Source: Nitrospirota bacterium (GTDB lineage: Bacteria > Nitrospirota > Thermodesulfovibrionia > Thermodesulfovibrionales > Magnetobacteriaceae). From it: a stretch of DNA of 5,269 nt. The DNA lies in the NCBI GenBank assembly GCA_015233485.1, contig JADFXO010000088.1, forward strand, positions 6,944-12,212, in the 5' to 3' direction. Position 1 is the first letter of the stretch, and every line of letters starts with the position of its first letter. Below the pieces are notes generated by a model, which saw only the letters and a program-made list of their open reading frames with translations, was not told where the DNA came from and did not search any database. Positions 1 to 3,903 of this stretch are shown piece by piece. The position numbers and the translations under genes are program-made.

Positions 1-109
1 TGGTGGCTGCCATTGCGGTAGAAGAAGTAAACAATACCACAAGGAAAAACAAGGTTGAAATGTTTATTAATACGTTCCTGATTGCCTTATTGTTATTTTG
101 AGCTTTCAT
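1..109 (-). CDS. Exported protein, N-terminal fragment (cut by the window edge)
   Basis: Only the first 36 codons are visible. They encode a classical signal peptide: a charged N-region (MKAQNNNKAIRN), a hydrophobic core (VLINISTLFFLVVLF) and a Ser/Thr-rich C-region ending in Ala-Met-Ala, a good signal peptidase I site, followed by Ala-Thr. The ATG is chosen because GGAGG lies 6 nt upstream (116-120). The mature protein lies outside the window, so its function cannot be given; it should act in the periplasm, at the surface or outside the cell. The gene has the same type of promoter cassette (160-202) as the two other small exported-protein genes to its right, so it is probably co-regulated with them by the Crp/Fnr-type protein. 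Confidence 0.75.
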   Translation of the reverse strand, partial: MKAQNNNKAIRNVLINISTLFFLVVLFTSSTAMAAT

Positions 110-133
110 TTTGCCCCTCCATGTAAAGAAAAT

Positions 134-151
134 TACTTAATAAATTAAGTA
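134..151. repeat. AT-rich palindrome in the leader of the left-edge gene
   Basis: TACTTAAT and ATTAAGTA are perfect inverted arms separated by two bases. The palindrome lies about 2 to 19 nt downstream of the predicted transcription start of the left-edge gene. The other two cassettes lack it. It could be a 5' end stabilising hairpin or a second operator; with only A/T-rich arms it may also be chance. Confidence 0.4.
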
Positions 152-228
152 TTGATTCTATTTTAAAGGAGCATCGGGAGGGCTGTCCGTCACCGCGGTG
201 ACGCTGTTTAAGAAATATTTAAAATTTG
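151..228 (-). repeat. Promoter cassette repeat, copy 1
   Basis: First of three dispersed direct repeats. Shared blocks, read on the plus strand, are GATTCTATTTTA, GGCTGTCC, the GTCACC/GGTGAC palindrome, and a TTTAAGAAA-ATTTAAA-type AT-rich tail. The tail resembles the 3' end of the regulator gene found inside copy 3, but it has no open frame here. The sequence between the blocks is not conserved while its length is, which suggests selection on spacing. Confidence 0.8.
160..202 (-). promoter_or_regulatory. Class II Crp/Fnr-type promoter of the left-edge gene
   Basis: On the minus strand a perfect 14-bp palindrome GTCACCGCGGTGAC (189-202) precedes a -10 element TAAAAT (160-165). If the -10 occupies -12 to -7, the start is near 153 and the palindrome centre lies at about -42.5. 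That is the position from which Crp/Fnr activators contact RNA polymerase in class II promoters. No good -35 hexamer is present (GGACAGCC lies there), as expected for an activator-dependent promoter. The assignment to the neighbouring regulator is inference. Confidence 0.7.
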
Positions 229-250
229 TGACCACTCTAACGCAACCATT

Positions 251-532
251 TTAAATCGCTTGGCTACCCTCTGCTTTATCGCTTGCAGGGCCTTCTGGAG
301 TGAGGTTGCTGTTCATATAAGAAGTAATGTTCGAGTTTTCATTCTGCACGAAACGATCGGTATTCTTAACGGACTTGACCGAAACAATAGTCTCCTCTTT
401 GTGTGTGTATCCTGCCCAGTTATCTGTTTTTCCCACTGAGTCGGATGGAAAACCAGCCTTTAAAATTAATAAACATACTATCACTGATATTGCAATCGCC
501 TCTTTTAAGCAACTTTTTGATTTTGTACTCAT
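251..532 (-). CDS. Small protein with N-terminal signal or anchor segment, function unknown
   Basis: The product has 93 residues. Residues 2-10 are polar and basic (STKSKSCLK), followed by a hydrophobic stretch AIAISVIVCLLIL (about 12-24), then a polar tail rich in Asn, Ser, Thr, Glu and Lys. The hydrophobic stretch can act as a signal peptide or as a single membrane anchor with the tail outside. No clear signal peptidase I site is visible, and the Cys in the stretch has no proper lipobox before it (SVIVC). The ATG is preceded by GGAGG (540-544) with 7 nt spacing, in a leader almost identical to that of the lipoprotein gene to the right. I recognise no domain. No terminator is evident after the stop codon, so transcripts may run on into the next cassette. 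The promoter context suggests joint control with the lipoprotein. Confidence 0.72.
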   Translation of the reverse strand: MSTKSKSCLKEAIAISVIVCLLILKAGFPSDSVGKTDNWAGYTHKEETIVSVKSVKNTDRFVQNENSNITSYMNSNLTPEGPASDKAEGSQAI

Positions 533-554
533 ATTAAAGCCTCCGTAATTAATT

Positions 555-650
555 ATTTGATTCTATTTTAAAAGGGATTTGAAGAGGCTGTCCGTCACCG
601 TGGTGACTCTGCTTAAAAAGTATTAAAATTTGAGCGATATGTGAATAAAT
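555..650 (-). repeat. Promoter cassette repeat, copy 2
   Basis: Second copy of the cassette and the longest match to copy 3. Besides the promoter blocks it keeps GATATGTGAATA (636-647), identical to the sequence at 1241-1252 where it codes for part of the regulator's C-terminus. The distance from the palindrome to this block is 28 nt here and 30 nt in copy 3. Here the block is not part of an intact reading frame, so it looks like a remnant of a duplicated regulator 3' end. Confidence 0.8.
565..607 (-). promoter_or_regulatory. Class II Crp/Fnr-type promoter of the 93-residue protein gene
   Basis: GTCACC and GGTGAC arms (594-607) are separated by GT instead of GC, so the arms are conserved and only the central pair deviates from symmetry. 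The -10 element TAAAAT is at 565-570 and the predicted start near 558. The palindrome-to--10 distance equals that of the other two copies. The leader to the ATG is about 26 nt. Confidence 0.7.
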
Positions 651-726
651 TATCGCTGGCTAAGAATTTGAGTAATCACAAAGGATACGCCATACCTTCA
701 TATCTTCGATTTCTCGATCTTTTAAT

Positions 727-766
727 AAAAAATCGGTTACCCATCCAAATTTCCTTGGGTAACCGA
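727..766 (-). terminator. Rho-independent terminator of the lipoprotein gene
   Basis: On the minus strand a perfect 10-bp stem TCGGTTACCC / GGGTAACCGA (733-742 with 757-766) closes a 14-nt loop and is followed directly by six T residues (732-727). It lies 57 nt beyond the lipoprotein stop codon, so transcription from the upstream cassette should end here and the next gene depends on its own promoter. Confidence 0.88.
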
Positions 767-823
767 CTCTATTTCCTATCTTCTAACTATTCCAAGCACG
801 TTTACTATAAAAACACAGTAGCC

Positions 824-1135
824 TCACTTTTTCGGTGGTTTATTCGGTTGACTTGGCTGCGGAGCCGGAGCCGGTCTAGGTGCTGGAGCTGGGTGGGGTG
901 CCTGTGCCTGAGGAGGCGCATGAGGTCTCTCTGGAGCTGCCACGACAACCGTCGTTGGTCTGTATGCCGGTGGTGGAGGAACTACAACTACAGGCGGTGC
1001 GTACACTGGTGGTGGAGGAGGTACCACATAATATGGCTGTGGCTCCGGTTCATAGTAAACTGGTGAATAGCGAACCTCTTGTGCATAACATCCACTTAAG
1101 ACTAATACTGCCAACAACAATAATAATTTTTTCAT
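824..1135 (-). CDS. Proline-rich lipoprotein
   Basis: The product has 103 residues. MKKLLLLLAVLVLSGC is a signal peptide with lipobox LSGC (Cys16 as the lipidated residue); Tyr at +2 gives no inner-membrane retention signal, so the outer membrane is likely in a diderm. The mature part is about one third proline. It has a Tyr/Pro/Val-rich first half with PPPPP and PPPP runs and YY pairs, and an Ala-Pro dipeptide second half (PAPAPRPAPAPQP) ending in PPKK. Such segments are extended and may span the periplasm or coat the surface; no enzymatic domain is visible. The ATG at 1135 is preferred over an in-frame TTG six bases earlier, because GGAGG (1143-1147) is 7 nt from the ATG but only 1 nt from the TTG. 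It lies downstream of the regulator gene, with its own promoter and terminator. Confidence 0.85.
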   Translation of the reverse strand: MKKLLLLLAVLVLSGCYAQEVRYSPVYYEPEPQPYYVVPPPPPVYAPPVVVVPPPPAYRPTTVVVAAPERPHAPPQAQAPHPAPAPRPAPAPQPSQPNKPPKK

Positions 1136-1156
1136 CTTCAAGCCTCCATAGTTACT

Positions 1157-1253
1157 TATTTGATTCTATTTTATAGGAGGCTTAAAAAGGCTGTCCGTCA
1201 CCGCGGTGACTGTGTTTAAGAAAGATTAAATAATTCGTGGGATATGTGAATAT
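1157..1253 (-). repeat. Promoter cassette repeat, copy 3 (overlaps the regulator 3' end)
   Basis: Third cassette. Its AT-rich tail (1216-1253) is the coding end of the Crp/Fnr-type gene, including the residues IHISHELFNLS and the stop codon. The leader part (TTTGATTCTATTTTA and GGAGGCTT) is closest to copy 2. It is probably the parental copy, because here the tail is part of an intact gene. Confidence 0.8.
1168..1210 (-). promoter_or_regulatory. Class II Crp/Fnr-type promoter of the lipoprotein gene
   Basis: A perfect palindrome GTCACCGCGGTGAC (1197-1210) begins 6 bp after the regulator stop codon. The -10 element is TAAAAT (1168-1173, preceded by TA) and the predicted start is near 1161, placing the operator centre at about -42.5. 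The leader to the ATG at 1135 is about 26 nt. Read as GTCA-N6-TGAC, the operator has the 4-6-4 geometry typical of Crp/Fnr boxes. Confidence 0.72.
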
Positions 1254-1905
1254 ATTTGTCATCCCCTGTGATTATTAACTGCTCTCTTTTCCAATCATTG
1301 ATCACGGTGGAGACTTTCTGGCGGCTTAGGCCGGTTCGGTCGGCTATTTCCTGATTAGTTAGCCTATGCTTCAAGAGTATGCCTGACTCAGTCTCTTGGC
1401 CGTATTCGTTGACTAATGATTTGAACAACAGCCTTAGCCTTTGCGAAACGCGGTTATGGTTTAGAAGCTGGATGGTTTCAGTAGAGGCGCGAATCTTTGA
1501 GCAGAGTGTTTGCAGAAGGCTGCCAAAGACCTTCTCGTTAGAGCGAAGCATAGAAAAGAAGATACTTTTTGAAATAATGCCTACAACCGAATCCTCCTGA
1601 GCCGATACCGTGGCTGATGCAGTCTTGCCGTCAATCAAGGACATTTCCCCGAAGAATTCACCAGTCTCTCGTGAGGCCAAAAGTATTTCCTTCCCATCCT
1701 CTGTAAGCTGAGTAACCTTGACGCTGCCATCTAAAACTATATACATGAAGTTATTAGCGTCTTCCCAGCTTAAAATCACCCCGCCTTTAAGGATACGCTT
1801 CACATTGATAGTTTTGATAATCTGATTTAATTCCTCAGCCTGTAATGTTGAAAACAGTGGAATACTCCTCAGTGAATCAGCATAAGCTGCAAAACTAACT
1901 TCCAT
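1216..1905 (-). CDS. Crp/Fnr-family transcriptional regulator
   Basis: The 229-residue length is normal for the family. An N-terminal cyclic-nucleotide-binding-like beta barrel (about 16-110) contains GEFFGEMSLIDGKTASATV (82-100). A long dimerisation helix (about 113-148) follows, then a winged helix-turn-helix with LTNQEIADRTGLSRQKVST (182-200). Ala96 stands where E. coli Crp has the phosphate-binding Arg82, so cAMP is probably not the ligand. There is a single Cys (135) and no N-terminal Cys cluster, so it is not an Fnr-type iron-sulfur sensor. Recognition-helix residues aligned with Crp Arg180/Glu181/Arg185 are Arg195/Gln196/Thr200. The ATG is preceded by GGGAGG 5 nt away. The likely role is activator of the three downstream cassettes; no copy of their palindrome lies before its own start, so self-control through that site is not seen. 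Confidence 0.93.
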   Translation of the reverse strand: MEVSFAAYADSLRSIPLFSTLQAEELNQIIKTINVKRILKGGVILSWEDANNFMYIVLDGSVKVTQLTEDGKEILLASRETGEFFGEMSLIDGKTASATVSAQEDSVVGIISKSIFFSMLRSNEKVFGSLLQTLCSKIRASTETIQLLNHNRVSQRLRLLFKSLVNEYGQETESGILLKHRLTNQEIADRTGLSRQKVSTVINDWKREQLIITGDDKYIHISHELFNLS

Positions 1906-1950
1906 GTCCCCCTCCCTTAGCCGCCTCTTTAATTTGCGTGGATTAGACTG

Positions 1951-1980
1951 ATGCTAACTCATTATCTGATTAAAAATCAA
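1951..1980 (-). promoter_or_regulatory. Candidate promoter of the Crp/Fnr-type gene
   Basis: On the minus strand TTGATT (1975-1980) and TAGCAT (1951-1956) are 18 bp apart, each matching four of six consensus bases. The start would be near 1944, giving a leader of about 38 nt. TGATT and AATCA arms overlap the -35 region and could be a weak operator. The match is modest. Confidence 0.35.
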
Positions 1981-2006
1981 GAGAATTTTACTTTTTTATC
2001 AATTCC

Positions 2007-2043
2007 CTTGCCCTAAAACCCCAAAAGCGCTAAAATTAATTTA
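2007..2043 (+). promoter_or_regulatory. Orphan sigma70 promoter, copy of the parF-like promoter
   Basis: TTGCCC (2008-2013) and TAAAAT (2031-2036) are separated by 17 bp. The 37-bp stretch matches 3769-3805 at 30 positions, including the sequence just past the -10 element (TTAATTTA). It points right, away from the regulator gene and into the 3' end of the minus-strand par operon, where no convincing plus-strand gene exists. It could drive an antisense RNA or be a leftover of a rearranged par locus. Confidence 0.55.
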
Positions 2044-2096
2044 TGACGCTGTAAGCTTTAATGGTGAACACAGAATTCGGGGAAAATTGCACTACG

Positions 2097-2173
2097 ACTA
2101 TATCTATACTAAGCATGTACTACATACACACTACATTCATATTAGTTACTTACTTAGTAAATACTTAGTAAAC
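2097..2173 (+). repeat. Seven-unit array of 11-bp repeats (candidate centromere)
   Basis: The stretch divides without gaps into seven 11-mers: ACTATATCTAT, ACTAAGCATGT, ACTACATACAC, ACTACATTCAT, ATTAGTTACTT, ACTTAGTAAAT, ACTTAGTAAAC. Shared positions are A1 (7/7), C or T at 2 (7/7), T3 (7/7), T7 (6/7) and a pyrimidine at 11 (7/7). The last units overlap the 3' end of the RHH gene, where they encode its C-terminal residues. Repeats of one helical turn suit side-by-side binding by RHH dimers. The function is inferred. Confidence 0.65.
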
Positions 2174-2394
2174 AACCTGTCTTCTTTATATGCCATCTGT
2201 AGGGCTTTTCTTACCATTTCAGACTTAGTAACGCGCTCTGATGAGTTTTCATTAGCTCTCCTTATATAATCATCTAACTGCTGGATGTCTTTTTTCTTCA
2301 TAGTGAACGTTACACGAGTAAACGCGTTCATATCCTCTTGATCGCTTGAAATCTCATCAACTACGCTTCTTTTCCTTTCCCCTAACCGAGACAT
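2146..2394 (-). CDS. Ribbon-helix-helix protein, putative partition DNA-binding partner
   Basis: The product has 82 residues. A polar, probably flexible N-terminus (1-24, SRLGERKRSVVDEISSDQED) precedes a ribbon-helix-helix fold: strand RVTFTM (about 27-32), helix A KKDIQQLDDYIRRANEN and helix B TKSEMVRKALQMAYK. RHH proteins dimerise and insert the strand pair into the DNA major groove. The start codon lies 13 nt inside the end of the ParA gene, and AAAGGAG is 8 nt upstream of it (2403-2409), so the two are one operon with probable translational coupling. By analogy with ParA/RHH partition systems it should bind the centromere, repress the operon and stimulate the ATPase. The 11-bp arrays on both sides are its likely targets. 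A CopG-type repressor or antitoxin role is the alternative, but the ParA neighbour favours partition. Confidence 0.82.
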   Translation of the reverse strand: MSRLGERKRSVVDEISSDQEDMNAFTRVTFTMKKKDIQQLDDYIRRANENSSERVTKSEMVRKALQMAYKEDRLFTKYLLSK

Positions 2395-3158
2395 GCAATT
2401 AACTCCTTTGCGAATGTTTTAAAATCACTCGATATTTTGTGGTTTGGTACATATAAATAGGCTGGTTGGTGTTCGAACTGACTTTTCTCCAACTCTGTTG
2501 TTTCACTGATGGGACTAAAATATTTAGGAATATCGGATACTCCGGCTAACGCATCCTTTAACTTAGCATTCACTTTTCTGGTCGTAGATTTATAGTTATT
2601 CTGGATCGCCCCTAAAATCTTCGTCTGGTTTATGTTTAACCTCTTATTTTTTATAATCTCATCTAAGGCGTTTAATATTTGAGAAAGCCCATCCAGTGAG
2701 AACTCCGAAGCCGTGTAGACCAAGATCACACTGTTTGAAGCGATTAGGCTGTTTAGTGTTATAATCCCTAAATTAGGCGGTGTATCTATAAAGATATAAT
2801 CATAAGCTTCTCTTACTTGCTCTAAAGCATCTGATAGAACAAATTCCCTGCCGGTTTTTTCGTAAAGCTGCTTCTCTGCTGAAAAAGTATGCTGATTGGA
2901 CGGGATCAAATCAACGTTAGGCACACTTGTCTTTACTATGTAGTCCCTTGTCTGCTTCTTTTTAGATGTAAGTAGCTCTGAAATACTTTTTACGTTGTCA
3001 GGGTTGAAACCAAAGACTGTTGTCAGATTCGCCTGACCATCAACATCTACGAATAAGACTTTCTTTTCATGTAGAGTGGCTATGACGCAGCCAACATTGT
3101 GGGTAAGCGAGGTTTTACCACACCCACCCTTCTGATTCGATATGCATATAGTATTCAT
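2382..3158 (-). CDS. parA: ParA/Soj-type partition ATPase
   Basis: The product has 258 residues, normal for ParA proteins without an N-terminal helix-turn-helix domain. The deviant Walker A motif is KGGCGKT (10-16) with the signature lysine Lys10. Walker A' is FVDVDGQAN (36-44) with Asp38 and Asp40. Walker B is IFIDTPP (122-128) with Asp125. Such ATPases bind the nucleoid as ATP dimers and move DNA cargo through a centromere-bound partner, here the overlapping RHH gene. The ATG at 3158 is chosen because the family starts a few residues before Walker A; an open frame extends to 3257 but runs through the repeat array and promoter and reads as no known domain. The Shine-Dalgarno is weak (GGGA about 10 nt away). 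Walker A' has Gly-Gln-Ala where Pro-Gln-Gly is usual. A chromosomal Soj-like role is less likely given the partner type. Confidence 0.93.
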   Translation of the reverse strand: MNTICISNQKGGCGKTSLTHNVGCVIATLHEKKVLFVDVDGQANLTTVFGFNPDNVKSISELLTSKKKQTRDYIVKTSVPNVDLIPSNQHTFSAEKQLYEKTGREFVLSDALEQVREAYDYIFIDTPPNLGIITLNSLIASNSVILVYTASEFSLDGLSQILNALDEIIKNKRLNINQTKILGAIQNNYKSTTRKVNAKLKDALAGVSDIPKYFSPISETTELEKSQFEHQPAYLYVPNHKISSDFKTFAKELIACLG

Positions 3159-3163
3159 CTTAT

Positions 3164-3273
3164 ATCTATCCCGTGTTAACTCAATGAGTATATCATATGT
3201 AGTTAATAATAAGTCAATACATACTGTATATGTATTAAGTATATGTGTGGTATGCATATCATACAGACTATGT
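3164..3273 (-). repeat. Ten-unit array of 11-bp repeats upstream of parA (candidate centromere/operator)
   Basis: Read on the minus strand from 3273, ten gapless 11-mers follow: ACATAGTCTGT, ATGATATGCAT, ACCACACATAT, ACTTAATACAT, ATACAGTATGT, ATTGACTTATT, ATTAACTACAT, ATGATATACTC, ATTGAGTTAAC, ACGGGATAGAT. All start with A plus a pyrimidine, nine of ten have T at position 7, and eight of ten end in T. This is the pattern of the array at 2097-2173, but on the opposite strand. It covers the parA promoter, so binding there would also repress the operon. Confidence 0.6.
3187..3217 (-). promoter_or_regulatory. Candidate parA operon promoter
   Basis: On the minus strand TTGACT (3212-3217) and TATACT (3187-3192) match five of six bases each, with a long spacing of 19 bp. 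The start would be near 3180, leaving a leader of about 22 nt. The promoter sits inside the 11-bp array, which would explain autorepression by the RHH protein. Confidence 0.45.
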
Positions 3274-3373
3274 GTTCAAATAAACGCCTTGAAGGGCTGG
3301 AAAGTCAAATGAAAAAGAACCAGGCGCGGACAAAGAAGAGTATTCCGGCTGCTAAATCAAATATCCATAGGAC

Positions 3374-3403
3374 TTTACACTGTTTTAGTTCTACTGCTAA
3401 AAT
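3374..3403 (+). promoter_or_regulatory. Promoter of the HU-like gene
   Basis: TTTACA (3374-3379) and TAAAAT (3398-3403) each match five of six consensus bases and lie 18 bp apart. TGC directly before the -10 makes it an extended -10 promoter. The start would be near 3410, giving a short leader with the strong AAAGGAGG site. Confidence 0.7.
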
Positions 3404-3431
3404 GACTGGCACAAACTAAAGGAGGCCCAGC

Positions 3432-3710
3432 ATGAACAAAGCTGAAGTTATCGAGGCACTTAGCAGAAAAGTCACAATACTTAAAAAAAAGGACATCGAG
3501 GCCGTGTTGGAGGCATACTACGAGACTGTAACTGAAACACTCTCTACTGGCGAGGCCATTGCCATCAAAGGCTTGGGCACTTTTTCCGTGCGTGAACGCA
3601 AAGCTACTACAGCCCGCAATCCACAGACCGGTAACCCGATTAAGGTGCCAGCAAGGAAAGTTGTCAAATTTACACCTGCATTGAATCTTAAGAAGGCTGT
3701 GGACAAATAG
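3432..3710 (+). CDS. HU/IHF-family DNA-binding protein
   Basis: The 92-residue length is typical of the family. N-terminal helices (about 1-40; MNKAEVIEALSRKVTILKKK) form the dimer body. The GLGTFSVRERKATTARNPQT segment (47-66) leads into the DNA-embracing beta arm with the conserved Arg-Asn-Pro-Gln-Thr-Gly. The tail has KVPARKVVKFTPALNLKKAV, as in HU. HU dimers bend DNA with little sequence preference and assist nucleoid packing, replication initiation and partition complexes. AAAGGAGG (3418-3425) lies 6 nt before the ATG, so translation should be strong. It sits between two par modules and is transcribed away from the first; an accessory HU on a plasmid-like element is plausible. HU versus IHF cannot be settled by eye. 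No clear terminator follows. Confidence 0.95.
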   Translation: MNKAEVIEALSRKVTILKKKDIEAVLEAYYETVTETLSTGEAIAIKGLGTFSVRERKATTARNPQTGNPIKVPARKVVKFTPALNLKKAVDK

Positions 3711-3768
3711 TTGTATTGCTTGCTCACAAAAGGGTAGTGCGACATAAAGCTCTGAATTTTATGAAGTA

Positions 3769-3805
3769 CTTGCTTTAAATCTCCAAGCGCGCTAAGATTA
3801 ATTTA
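3769..3805 (+). promoter_or_regulatory. Promoter of the parF-like operon
   Basis: TTGCTT (3770-3775) and TAAGAT (3793-3798) are 17 bp apart. The predicted start near 3805 leaves a leader of about 100 nt. The stretch is 30/37 identical to 2007-2043. A further perfect TATAAT (3812-3817) exists downstream but has no -35 at a usual distance. Confidence 0.6.
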
Positions 3806-3856
3806 AGATTATATAATATTTCCTCACGGATATATTATTAATTATCCATATGTTAG

Positions 3857-3897
3857 ACATAGTAACTAAGTTAGTTAATAAATTACATAGCACTAAG
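3857..3897. promoter_or_regulatory. Candidate par operator/centromere in the leader of the parF-like gene
   Basis: TAACTAAGTTAGTTA (3863-3877) is a perfect 15-bp palindrome around a central G. ACATAG followed by (A)ACTAAG occurs twice (3857-3870 and 3885-3897), so CTAA/TTAG cores are clustered here. RHH partners of ParF-type ATPases bind short repeats in this position to repress the operon and mark the plasmid; assignment here is inference. ACTAAGT is also the reverse complement of ACTTAGT in units 6 and 7 of the left array. Confidence 0.45.
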
Positions 3898-3903
3898 GAC
3901 GCT

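Noticed and set aside
641..1066. Plus-strand 141-codon frame rich in Arg and Trp, and another at 880-1176
   Set aside because: Both are complements of the repetitive proline codons of the lipoprotein gene. The minus strand has a signal peptide, lipobox and Shine-Dalgarno; these frames have none.
1964..1980. Fnr-type box TTGAT-ATCAA upstream of the regulator gene
   Set aside because: The arms are separated by five bases instead of four and the right arm is incomplete, so it is more simply read as part of an AT-rich promoter.
2061..2168. Plus-strand 35-codon frame after the orphan promoter
   Set aside because: There is no Shine-Dalgarno, it runs through the 11-bp repeats, and its sequence is dominated by repeat-derived Thr/Tyr/Ile.
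2097..2173. CRISPR array
   Set aside because: The units are 11 bp, contiguous and degenerate, with no spacers and no cas genes.
3159..3257. N-terminal extension of ParA to an upstream ATG
   Set aside because: It would translate the promoter and the 11-bp array, and it adds residues unlike any ParA domain. The family normally begins just before Walker A.
3743..3763. CATAAA/TTTATG hairpin after the HU gene as a terminator
   Set aside because: The six-pair stem is all A/T except for one C-G pair and has no T-run after it.
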